NCBI RefSeq assembly: GCF_024267675.1
Contig: NZ_JALDYX010000020.1
Span: forward strand, 1-64,000
Direction: 5' to 3'
Source of the DNA: Marinobacterium sedimentorum
Lineage (GTDB): Bacteria; Pseudomonadota; Gammaproteobacteria; Pseudomonadales; Balneatricaceae
DNA length: 64,000 nucleotides
Made by a program: the position numbers and the translations under genes. The notes under the pieces are model-generated. The model was not told the DNA's origin. It ran no database searches and worked only from the letters and a program-made list of their open reading frames with translations. Each line of letters begins with the position of its first letter. The stretch's first letter is position 1. Of this stretch, positions 34,408 to 42,767 are shown one piece after another.

Positions 34408-35879
34408 TGCGCTCCCTCTATGGCCGGCTGGCGCTGGTGCTGGCGCTGCTGTTCATGCTGCTCGGGGCCGGGGCGCTGCTGCTGCTGGCCCGGACCACCG
34501 AAGGCTATCGCCAGGAGACGAATCAGCGCCTTAACCTCGATCTCGCGAGCCAGATCGTGCAGGAGCGGCAGCTGTTTCAGGCCGGTCTGATGGATCGCGC
34601 TGCGCTGGAGCATATCTTCCATATGCTGATGGTCATCAACCCCCGCATCGAGCTTTATCTGCTGGATCCCGACGGCCGGATCCTGGCCTACTCGGCGCCG
34701 CGGGGCCGGGTGCAGCGCGAGCAGGTTGATCTGGCGCCGATCAAACGACTTTTGGCGCAGCCCCGGGATCTGCCGCTGCTCGGTGATGACCCCCGCAATC
34801 CCGACGGCGGCAAGGTCTTTTCGGTGGCGCCGGTGTTCGAGCAGCAGCAGATGCGTGGCTACCTCTATGTAATCCTCGCAGGCGAGGCCGAAGCTGGCAT
34901 GATGCAGCCGCTGATGGGCAGTGAGGTGCTGCGCCTGAGCGCGCTGGCGCTGGGGGTCGGGCTGCTGTTTGCGCTGCTTGCCGCGCTGATCCTGTTTCGC
35001 TGGATCACTCGTCCGTTGCGCCAGCTTACGCGCCAGGTGGCGACGCTGGAGCATTCCGATTTCCGCCAGCGGCTGCCGGATCCGGCCGTGCGCGGCAGCG
35101 ATGAAATCGCTCAGCTGTCGCGCACTTGCCAGGCCATGGCCGAACGCATCCGCGATCAGGTCCACAGACTCGAAGACACTGATGCGCAGCGACGCGAACT
35201 GATAGCCAATGTGTCCCATGATCTGCGCACCCCGCTGGCCTCGCTGCAAGGGTATCTGGAAACCCTGCAACTCAAGCAGCAAACGCTTGACGACGAACAG
35301 CAGCAGCGCTATCTCAGGGTCGCACTGCGGCAGTGCTTGCACCTGTCGCGGCTGGTCAGGGATCTGCTGGAGCTGGCCAAACTGGAGGCCAACGAATTTT
35401 GCCCGCTGCTGGAACCCTTTTCATTGCCGGAACTGGTGCAGGATGTGGCGCAGAAATTCGAGCTGCGGGCGCAGCAGCAGGGCGTGCAGATCCGTTTTCG
35501 CTGCGCTGAGCAGGTGCCCTTTGTGCGTGGGGATATCGCGCTGATGGAGCGGGTGTTCGACAATCTGCTGGCCAATGCGCTGCGTCATACGCCGCGGGAC
35601 GGGCAGATCCATCTCGCGGTACTGAATGGGGGCGCCCAGGTGAAGGTTGAGGTGATCGACACCGGCTGCGGCATCGCGCCTGAAGATTTGCCCCACATCT
35701 TTGACCGGCTCTACCGTCCGACCGGTGCGCGCAACGATGGCGGCGCCGGGCTTGGCCTGGCCATCGCCCAGCGGATCATGGCGCTGCACGGCAGCGTGAT
35801 CAGGGCGCAGAGTCGACCGGGCGGCGGCAGCGCCTTCGCCTTCGAACTGGCGGCCGACACCGGGCATACGCCTTCGTGA
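34407..35879 (+). CDS. Membrane sensor histidine kinase
   Basis: About 490 residues. There is one N-terminal membrane helix (LALVLALLFMLLGAGALLLLA), a periplasmic sensor of ~130 residues, a second helix near residue 180, a HAMP linker and a HisKA domain with the phosphorylated His271 in NVSHDLRTPLASL. The HATPase domain follows (N box NLLANALRHTP, G box IDTGCGI and GAGLGLAI). The signal is unknown. It is translated together with the response regulator; ATG 34401 is an alternative start. Confidence 0.95.
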   Translation: MRSLYGRLALVLALLFMLLGAGALLLLARTTEGYRQETNQRLNLDLASQIVQERQLFQAGLMDRAALEHIFHMLMVINPRIELYLLDPDGRILAYSAPRGRVQREQVDLAPIKRLLAQPRDLPLLGDDPRNPDGGKVFSVAPVFEQQQMRGYLYVILAGEAEAGMMQPLMGSEVLRLSALALGVGLLFALLAALILFRWITRPLRQLTRQVATLEHSDFRQRLPDPAVRGSDEIAQLSRTCQAMAERIRDQVHRLEDTDAQRRELIANVSHDLRTPLASLQGYLETLQLKQQTLDDEQQQRYLRVALRQCLHLSRLVRDLLELAKLEANEFCPLLEPFSLPELVQDVAQKFELRAQQQGVQIRFRCAEQVPFVRGDIALMERVFDNLLANALRHTPRDGQIHLAVLNGGAQVKVEVIDTGCGIAPEDLPHIFDRLYRPTGARNDGGAGLGLAIAQRIMALHGSVIRAQSRPGGGSAFAFELAADTGHTPS

Positions 35880-35964
35880 TCAAATCGTGATCTTCCGGTG
35901 AGGACTGTGTTATAGGCGCGGGTACATGCTGATACCGACTCACACAGAAACGGAGGTTGATCTG

Positions 35965-36429
35965 ATGAAACTCAAAAGCTCCATCCCGGCTGCTATCGCA
36001 CTCGCCGCGCTGCTGTCGGCACCCCTGCTGCAGGCGGGCCCAGGCGCGCCGAATTTTGGTCCTGGCGTCTATGCCGACGGTGTGGCCTGGGGGTCCAAGG
36101 GTACCACCGGGCTGCCGGCGCCGACCGATGCCAATCTGCAGTCTTTCGATATCCTCTATGCGTTCACCAACTCCAATAATCCTGAAGGCCAGCTGGCAGT
36201 GGCGGAAGCCGCACCTGGCAACCGGGATTACAATGGCGGTCGCTGGTTTACCCATTCGGTGGAGTGGACCGAGGCCGGTTTCCTGGCCCATGGCATAGTG
36301 CCGGTGCTGAAGTCGGAGGCGGACATCGTGCTGCACGAGGATCTGGGACACCTGGTGGTTACCCCCGGCTCCTTTCCCGAGGGTCCGCCGGTGTATTTTC
36401 AGTGCCCGCTGCTGCCGGTAAAACCCTGA
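35965..36429 (+). CDS. Hypothetical secreted protein
   Basis: A 154-residue product with a signal peptide (PAAIALAALLSAPLLQA). The mature part is acidic to neutral, with no recognised domain; segments such as SFDILYAFTNSNNPEGQLAVAEAAPGNRDYNGGRW and HLVVTPGSFPEGPPVYFQCP are its distinctive parts. GGAGG precedes the start. It lies 85 bases after the histidine kinase gene and could be a target or a sensory partner of that two-component system. Function unknown. Confidence 0.72.
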   Translation: MKLKSSIPAAIALAALLSAPLLQAGPGAPNFGPGVYADGVAWGSKGTTGLPAPTDANLQSFDILYAFTNSNNPEGQLAVAEAAPGNRDYNGGRWFTHSVEWTEAGFLAHGIVPVLKSEADIVLHEDLGHLVVTPGSFPEGPPVYFQCPLLPVKP

Positions 36430-36472
36430 TCCTATGGCGTTGATCCGGCGGCGCTGATCCGGGACGGCTGCA

Positions 36473-36853
36473 TCAGCCGGCGATCAGTTCGCGCCAGGCG
36501 TGCAGCACGTCCCTGAAATCGTCCAGTCCGCAACCGGCCTCGAGTTCGTCGTTATAGAAATCGAGGTCCTCGAGGCCGGTGTCATCGGTGGTGTCATCCA
36601 GACTATGGGCCCGCACCCGTACTTCCTCCCGATCGAGTTCCAGACTGAACTCGCTGCCATCGAGCCGGTACTCCATTCGCTGGCGTTGCTGCAATTGTCC
36701 GATGGTGTCCAGCAGCTGCTGCAGCTGTTTCTGATCCTGCCCGAGCTCTTCACACAGCCAGCGGCCGATGGCCTCATGGCCCATCGAGAATTCGGCAAAG
36801 TAGCGACCGATATCGTCGCGGCCAAAGGTATATTCCACAAGCGTTCTCTGCAC
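36473..36853 (-). CDS. UPF0231 (YacL-type) protein
   Basis: A 126-residue acidic protein. The N-terminal FSMGHEAIGRWLCEELG and the later EVRVRAHSLDD and FYNDELEAGCGLDDF segments match the YacL/UPF0231 family of gammaproteobacteria. No biochemical role is established for the family. The gene is monocistronic and divergent from the CPXCG protein gene. Confidence 0.82.
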   Translation of the reverse strand: MQRTLVEYTFGRDDIGRYFAEFSMGHEAIGRWLCEELGQDQKQLQQLLDTIGQLQQRQRMEYRLDGSEFSLELDREEVRVRAHSLDDTTDDTGLEDLDFYNDELEAGCGLDDFRDVLHAWRELIAG

Positions 36854-36997
36854 AGATCAAAAGGCGTCATATTACCCTGTTTGGATCGGCACGGGGTAAC
36901 AGTGGCAGCGGTCTGTCGGGGCTCAGCTGGTGCACTAGACTTTCAGGGTGGGGGCGACAGGGCGCCCATTCAATCGCGAAATACGGGAGGCGGACCT

Positions 36998-37189
36998 ATG
37001 AATACACAGGAAGAGGTGGAGTTTTATTGCCCCTACTGTGGCGAGCGCATCAGTGTTCTGGTGGACTGCAGTGAAGCCGAACAGCAATACGTGGAGGATT
37101 GCCAGGTGTGCTGCAGTCCCATGGTGCTGGATATCCGGGTGGATGAATCCGGCGTGGCGATGGTGGAGGCCATGCAGGAGAATGAATAG
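36998..37189 (+). CDS. CPXCG-motif zinc-ribbon-like small protein
   Basis: A 63-residue protein with two cysteine pairs, CPYCG and CQVCC, spaced about 30 residues apart, typical of the CPXCG-motif family. A zinc-binding ribbon is likely. GGAGG precedes the ATG. Its function is unknown; such proteins often sit among housekeeping genes in gammaproteobacteria. Confidence 0.88.
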   Translation: MNTQEEVEFYCPYCGERISVLVDCSEAEQQYVEDCQVCCSPMVLDIRVDESGVAMVEAMQENE

Positions 37190-37195
37190 TCGCGT

Positions 37196-37741
37196 TTAGC
37201 GGCCTTTGGCGATGCGCTGCAGTAGCTGCTCGAAAAGGTGCAGATGCTGTTCCAGCTCGGGTGTTGCCTGGCGGGCAAGCAGTTCGGCGCCGCCGTCTGC
37301 TATGGCGCCGATCAGCATCAGATTGTCCGCCATGTCGAAGCGCTCGATCGTCATGCCCTGCGGATCTGTGTCCGTTGTCGCGTCGCCCTTGGCGACCCGG
37401 TCGGCGTAGAGGCGTCCCTCCAGGCTGTAACCCCATACCGGCTTGCCCAGCCCGGTCATAAAACCCAGCTCAAACGCGGTACCTGCATCCAGGCTTGGGC
37501 CGCGAAAGGGCGTCATGTTGGCGACAAGCAAATCCGCCTGCTGCATCAGACCGATGTTGGCGCGATAAATCGCCATCCCAGCCTCGCGGGGCGCAAGCCC
37601 TGTGAGTTGCAGTGCGCTATCGAGCGGAAACAGACCCTCGAAGCCGTAGCGGGTGCAGAGTTCGACCTTGGCGGCGCCGGCTTCAAGCGCATTGGGCCAG
37701 AATACATCGGGACCGGCGATATAAATTTTGCGTACAGTCAT
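37196..37741 (-). CDS. Nucleoside 2-deoxyribosyltransferase
   Basis: A 181-residue protein of the NDT family, which exchanges bases on deoxyribonucleosides or hydrolyses dNMPs. It starts RKIYIAGPDVFWPNA, and the nucleophile glutamate lies in DAGTAFELGFMTGLGKPVW. The ATG at 37741 is chosen because the family sequence begins right after it, although the frame runs 21 codons further upstream. It lies just downstream of the eCIS unit on the same strand but is not an eCIS component. Confidence 0.9.
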   Translation of the reverse strand: MTVRKIYIAGPDVFWPNALEAGAAKVELCTRYGFEGLFPLDSALQLTGLAPREAGMAIYRANIGLMQQADLLVANMTPFRGPSLDAGTAFELGFMTGLGKPVWGYSLEGRLYADRVAKGDATTDTDPQGMTIERFDMADNLMLIGAIADGGAELLARQATPELEQHLHLFEQLLQRIAKGR

Positions 37742-37833
37742 GGGGCTACCTGAAGGGAGCGTGGCATCGGGCTGTATGATGCCGTATCTGGGCTCTGGAT
37801 GCATGGAGGTTGCGGCATCTTTTAAACTGCCTG

Positions 37834-40800
37834 TTACACCTCGTCCAGTACGGCATCCACGAAGGCCCGCTGTAAATCGCGGGTGCTGGGAATGACCCAG
37901 GTGGGTGTCTCATAGGTAAAGGCGTTATCCGGTTTTTCCCGGTAACTGGCGCTCGCCCGTGCGCCCAGTTCAATATCCAGCGGCAACTCCTTGCGGGCGA
38001 TGTCCAGACGTTCGGATTCCCACAGATCGATGGAGCCTATCAGTGCATCCAGTTCGACGAAGATCCTGCCGCCCAGGTCGAGGTAAACAGTCGGGCTCAC
38101 GACGGCATCGAGTCGTGCGGTGACCGCAAAGCCGCTGCGAACATTCCAGGAAGGATGAACCACGGCGTCGAGTTCGCCGTTCAGCATGGCGCCCACGGTG
38201 AGTTCGATCTCGCCCCCGCCGCGTATCACCAGCACCCGGGCCGAGAGGCCAACCTGCAGCGCCCCTTCGAGCCCCGCCTGCGCGTCCATGTGCAGTCTGG
38301 CGTTGCCTTCAACGGTGGTATCGTTTGGATTATCGAAGTTGTAGAAGACGTCCAGTCGCACATCCTGCAAGGTGAAGGGGCTGGTCCTGACATAGGCATT
38401 GAGTGAGCCCCCCAGGCGCAGGGCGACATCGGCGACGCCGATGGACGCCAGGGGGATGTCGACATCGAAAGAGGGGCGGCGACTGCGGGGCAGTTCCAGG
38501 TCCGGTGTTTGCTCGTCGCTGAGAATTTCGATGTCCTCGGTAACCTCCACCGCACCGCGCAGGCTGATACCGCCATCGCGGGCGAACTCCACGCCGGCGG
38601 TGGCGTCCAGCCAGGGCGTCAGTGCCAGGGTGACGCTGCCGCTGCCGTACAATACCAGGGCCTCGGTCGTCTGGCCTTCTACCGGGTTACCGTCTGCATC
38701 AATGGCCTGGTTGGTGACACCCAGGGTAACGGTGCCGCTGGCGATGTCGCGTTCAAAGGCGCTGCGCAGGGTGGCGGTGAAAATGCCATTCTCCAGGGCG
38801 CCGCTGAAACGGGTTTCGGTCAGCCCCGGTACTCGCGAGGTGTCCAGGTCCGCCTCGATCGATCCGCCCAGAGCCCATATGCCCTCGGCACTTTTGGCGA
38901 CCAGGACATTGACTGTCGCGCTGTTCAGGCCCGGAACCTCGCCGGTCAGCTCGACGCCGCCCCTGACCTCCAGCCCCTGCGCTTCGCCGTAGGCCAGGTT
39001 GAGGCTGCCGCGGGACAGCCAGGGATAGCTGAAACCCACATCGCCGCTTCCGGTCAGCAGGCCTTCTGCCCAGTTGACGCTCAGGGTGCCGTCACTGACG
39101 CCCGGTATCAGGCCCTCCTCAAAGCCGACCTGGCCGCCAAAACTCCAGGCGCCGGCGCTGTACCCCACGGTTAGCGTGGCCGGGTTGAACAGCGTCGACT
39201 CGAAATTGAATTCGCCCGTGGCGGCGAGCCCGGTGTCCGGCAGCAGGCTGGCGGTAATTTCGCCCTGGCCGACATTGTCGATGCCGAAGTTGACCTGGCC
39301 CTCTAGGCTCCAGTCATTGTCCAGGCTGTAGGAGACCCGCAGACTGCACTCATCCACCGAGAAGGGTGCCGGAACGGCGATGTCTTCGGCGCTGAACTCC
39401 TTGAACACCGATACGGTACCGTCCGCGAGGCGGATGCCGATGGTCGTGGCCTCGCTGAAAAACGGCAGGCTGACGTTGATATTACCCTCGGCGACAATGC
39501 CGCGGTCGCCGGCCACATCGATGTTACTGAAGGTGATGGGGCTGAAGAAATTGGCCTTGAGATCGCTGATGGTGGTGCGCAATGAGTCCTGCAGTATCCC
39601 GCCGTAACGGGCACCGATAAAGCGGTTCAGGGGCAGATCCACCGGTTCCGTGCTTTCAAAGACCTTGTCCCGCTGGGAGACGTGCACGCGCAGATAGCCG
39701 AAATCCGGCGTCTCCACCACGGATTCCGGTTCCGTGCGGAAGTACTTGTGGGTAATGACCAGGGGCTTCAGCCAGTAGCGCTCGCGCGACAGGCTGGAGG
39801 GCACTTCCTGTTCTGCCGTGGTGTTGCCACTCCAGCTGAATTCCCGGCTTACGCCACCATTGGCGCGGGAAAATATCCGCGCAAGGCCCGGCCCGCCAAT
39901 TTTCGTCGGGTCCGCCGCCACCACCGCCTGCAGGTGGGCGCCGCTTTCGATATCGGATCGAATCCAGAAGTCGGAGTTGCCGACACTGGGCCCACCGCTG
40001 CCGCGGGCGCCCTCGAACACCAGGGTAAAGCCGCTCTTGATGTCCCGTTCAGTGTCACCATAAACGCCATCGGTGGCGCTGATAAAGCCGCTGATCTTGT
40101 CGCTGATGGCCTCACGGACCATTCGACCCGAGGTGGTATTGGCATTGCCCTCCAGCAATTCGTAGTTCTCCAGTGCGTTGCCCTGCGGGCTGTGGGGCCA
40201 GTTCGCCAGCTGCAGTTCGACAATATGGTCGACATGGAAGAAGCGCGGCTGCGCCCTTGGATTCCTGCCGCCCCAGGTGGGGATCAGGAACTCGGTGGCC
40301 AGGCTGTCCAGGGAGCCGACGTAGTAGCGATTCTTTCCGGCCCTGGTGCGCACTTCGAAAACGTGCTGGTCGCCCTCGGGCATCTCGCCGGCGTTGGCGG
40401 CTTTGAGCTTGTTTTCAAGCGCCTCACGAATGGTGCTTTTATCCAGCGACGTCAGCCAGTTGTCCCGTTGGGCCGGATCGTTTTCGCCGCTGCGATCAAC
40501 ACGTTCGCCTTGTCCGCGCCGCAGGGGCGACAGCGCCTGGTAGCGGGCGCGGCGATGGCCGCTGTTTTTAAACGCCGGGATGGTGATGCTGGACCAGGTG
40601 ATGGTGCTCGCCGCGGTATCCACCAGCCCGGTATTCTTGTTGCCTGCCACCGCAAGAGGCTCTGCGGCTTGGTCAGACGGGGGTTGCGATTCCGTGGGAT
40701 CGCGCTGGATCAGTTTATGCTGCAGCGCTGCGCTGCCGCGGCGTTGCTGTACTACGTGGGTCAACTCATGGGCCAGCAACTGCCGTCCTGCTGCCGTATC

Positions 40801-41346
40801 GGGCTGATACTCGCCGTCGCCGAAAAAGACGTCCTTGCCGGTGGTAAATGCCCGTGCGCCAAGGCCAGAGGCCAGGCGGTGTGCGGATGGGGAGTCGTGG
40901 ATGCGCGTGTCGGTAAAGCGAGTGCCAAAGCGGGGTTCCAAAAAGCCTCTGGTGCTGGCCGACAGGCTTTCACCGCCACCCCGCGCGGCCGTGATATCCC
41001 GCTCCACAGGGCTGCTGATGTCGCCTACAGGCCCATCGGCGCTGGCCTGCAGCAGTTCCTCGTCTTCCTCGTAGGTGGAGGCGGTGCCCTCGGGCATTCG
41101 CTGCACGCTGCCGGTGTCGAGGGCACTGATACTGACCGCCTGCGGTCTGTCGGCCGTAACCCGCTGGGCGACCTGATCCGCCTCTCTTTCGTAGCGGTCG
41201 TTGGCCTCCCCAACCTGCATTTTTGTCTGCAGGGCCTGACCTTTCACTGAACGCTTTAACAGCGTTTTGACCGCACGGGCCTGAGTGGCGCTACTGCTGC
41301 CACCGGGAGCGGTTTTGTGGGGCGAACGCTGGGTGTAGGTAAGCAT
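37834..41346 (-). CDS. eCIS-associated protein: DUF4157 domain, HNH-like motif, long beta-repeat region
   Basis: At 1170 residues this is the last eCIS gene. Residues ~120-205 form a DUF4157 domain, the eCIS-linked module, with HELTH at 193-197. Residues ~255-430 contain an HNH-type signature: HVDHIVELQL (371-380) followed by N-rich NALENYELLEG and NANTTSGRM. The remaining ~600 residues are a repetitive beta-strand region, with segments like GSGDVGFSYPWLSRGSLNLAYG and VTLALTPWLDATAGVEFA. Such DUF4157 proteins are commonly cargo. I infer a nuclease-type effector or a large structural cargo; the beta region could be a pore-, carrier- or adhesion-like part. Activity is unproven. Confidence 0.8.
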   Translation of the reverse strand: MLTYTQRSPHKTAPGGSSSATQARAVKTLLKRSVKGQALQTKMQVGEANDRYEREADQVAQRVTADRPQAVSISALDTGSVQRMPEGTASTYEEDEELLQASADGPVGDISSPVERDITAARGGGESLSASTRGFLEPRFGTRFTDTRIHDSPSAHRLASGLGARAFTTGKDVFFGDGEYQPDTAAGRQLLAHELTHVVQQRRGSAALQHKLIQRDPTESQPPSDQAAEPLAVAGNKNTGLVDTAASTITWSSITIPAFKNSGHRRARYQALSPLRRGQGERVDRSGENDPAQRDNWLTSLDKSTIREALENKLKAANAGEMPEGDQHVFEVRTRAGKNRYYVGSLDSLATEFLIPTWGGRNPRAQPRFFHVDHIVELQLANWPHSPQGNALENYELLEGNANTTSGRMVREAISDKISGFISATDGVYGDTERDIKSGFTLVFEGARGSGGPSVGNSDFWIRSDIESGAHLQAVVAADPTKIGGPGLARIFSRANGGVSREFSWSGNTTAEQEVPSSLSRERYWLKPLVITHKYFRTEPESVVETPDFGYLRVHVSQRDKVFESTEPVDLPLNRFIGARYGGILQDSLRTTISDLKANFFSPITFSNIDVAGDRGIVAEGNINVSLPFFSEATTIGIRLADGTVSVFKEFSAEDIAVPAPFSVDECSLRVSYSLDNDWSLEGQVNFGIDNVGQGEITASLLPDTGLAATGEFNFESTLFNPATLTVGYSAGAWSFGGQVGFEEGLIPGVSDGTLSVNWAEGLLTGSGDVGFSYPWLSRGSLNLAYGEAQGLEVRGGVELTGEVPGLNSATVNVLVAKSAEGIWALGGSIEADLDTSRVPGLTETRFSGALENGIFTATLRSAFERDIASGTVTLGVTNQAIDADGNPVEGQTTEALVLYGSGSVTLALTPWLDATAGVEFARDGGISLRGAVEVTEDIEILSDEQTPDLELPRSRRPSFDVDIPLASIGVADVALRLGGSLNAYVRTSPFTLQDVRLDVFYNFDNPNDTTVEGNARLHMDAQAGLEGALQVGLSARVLVIRGGGEIELTVGAMLNGELDAVVHPSWNVRSGFAVTARLDAVVSPTVYLDLGGRIFVELDALIGSIDLWESERLDIARKELPLDIELGARASASYREKPDNAFTYETPTWVIPSTRDLQRAFVDAVLDEV

Positions 41347-41347
41347 G

Positions 41348-42763
41348 TCAGTAAAACGCCTTGCCGTAGTTGGCCACCAGCCAGTCGGTCAGGGTCCTGT
41401 CCTTTTTGCTGTCACCCAGCAGAGCGCCGTAGGATTGGATGGCGTCGTCGATCAATCGGTCGCTGGCTTTCTTTATTTCGGACTTGTCCCTGGGTGTCAG
41501 GGCCAGTTTGACTGATGCTGAATGGGTGCCTGTATCACTGACCACTCTGGCGATGCTTTCTGCCAGCACAATATCCAGTTGAGTCACGGTTTCGTTGCCG
41601 GCTGTCTGGCGGTGCAGGCTGAGCCCCATTACCTTGGATATTTTTTTCAGTTGCGCAAGGTCCGTTTTGAATTTGGTCTCCTTCGATGCCAGCAGATCCT
41701 TGCGGTGTTTGACCAGCGCAAATTGCACCTCGACGGCGGCATCCCAGCCGTGGCGAAAGTATTCAGTCGTTGCGAGCCGGACATCATCTTCCAGGGTTAA
41801 GGCCGCGCCACTGACCGCCTTGCCCGGGGTAAACTCGGTGTCGTTGCTGTAGGCGCCGGTGTTCAACCAGCGGCGCACGAATTCCTCGTAGTGGGCCGCG
41901 TTATTCAGCTTGCGGGATTCCGCCATGCCGGCAAACGCATCCTTGCCGGTACTCGGAGGGTAGTAGCCGTGATCCTCGATGGCGCCATCGGCGAGGTGGG
42001 CGGCTTCGTGCACCAGGGTGGCAACGGATTCCTTGCTGTCGGTCACCTTCGCCACATCGGGCTCCAGGTGAATAACCTGGTCATCAAAATCCGCCCAGCC
42101 GCCCAGGTAGAGTGCGGCGTCATCCCGGTTGTAGTCGGTATTGACGCTGCTATCGAGGGTCGCCGTGCTGTCGACAAACGCCTGCAGCCTGTCTCCCGCC
42201 TTTTTATAATTGCTGGCGGCATCGGCCTGCTTGCCGCCAAATATACGCGTGAGCATGGTTTTGGATGCCTGCGCCTGGCGGATTATCCTGATGGCCCATT
42301 TCATGGCCGAGCGCAGCTTCGGCCGGTCCTTGTCCTTGATTCTGGCATTGGTATCCAGCACCGACATATAGATGACAGTGCGATCACTGGTGTCGACTGC
42401 CGCTTCAAAGGCGCTCTGATCAATGCTGCCCGGCGCGGGGAAAATGGCATCCAGAAGGCTGTCCAGGGAGTCCTTGCTTTTCAGTCGGTTTTCTTTTTTA
42501 AGGCGGATCAGGGCCGTTTTTACGAGTTCCTTCAACTCGGCCTGGTCGATCCCCAGGGTTTTGCTTTGGCTAATATCCCTGAGGTTGCTGAATCGGGGCA
42601 AGCGGTAGCGACGCTGTCCGCGGCCAAAGTACTGCTGCCTGACGGTGTCCGGAATTTCCAGCGAGACACGACCTGCGCGGGCGATACTGGCGGGCGCTTG
42701 TGCCTGCTGAACGCTTAGCGGTGGTGTCGGCACGGCAGTGGGTGCACGACGCTGAATGCGCAT
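41348..42763 (-). CDS. eCIS cargo candidate with metallopeptidase-like HEAAH motif
   Basis: A 471-residue protein of no named family that I recognise. The zinc-peptidase-like motif HEAAH lies at 252-256 in SVATLVHEAAHLADGAIEDHGYY, with further Glu/His-rich segments (AAHYEEFVRRWL) behind it that could hold the third ligand. The N-terminus is proline/alanine-rich and basic, as in some eCIS cargo leaders. The gene lies 4 bases after the DUF6519-type gene with GAAGGAGG before it and ends next to the DUF4157 gene. An effector protease is inferred. Confidence 0.7.
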   Translation of the reverse strand: MRIQRRAPTAVPTPPLSVQQAQAPASIARAGRVSLEIPDTVRQQYFGRGQRRYRLPRFSNLRDISQSKTLGIDQAELKELVKTALIRLKKENRLKSKDSLDSLLDAIFPAPGSIDQSAFEAAVDTSDRTVIYMSVLDTNARIKDKDRPKLRSAMKWAIRIIRQAQASKTMLTRIFGGKQADAASNYKKAGDRLQAFVDSTATLDSSVNTDYNRDDAALYLGGWADFDDQVIHLEPDVAKVTDSKESVATLVHEAAHLADGAIEDHGYYPPSTGKDAFAGMAESRKLNNAAHYEEFVRRWLNTGAYSNDTEFTPGKAVSGAALTLEDDVRLATTEYFRHGWDAAVEVQFALVKHRKDLLASKETKFKTDLAQLKKISKVMGLSLHRQTAGNETVTQLDIVLAESIARVVSDTGTHSASVKLALTPRDKSEIKKASDRLIDDAIQSYGALLGDSKKDRTLTDWLVANYGKAFY

Positions 42764-42767
42764 GCCA

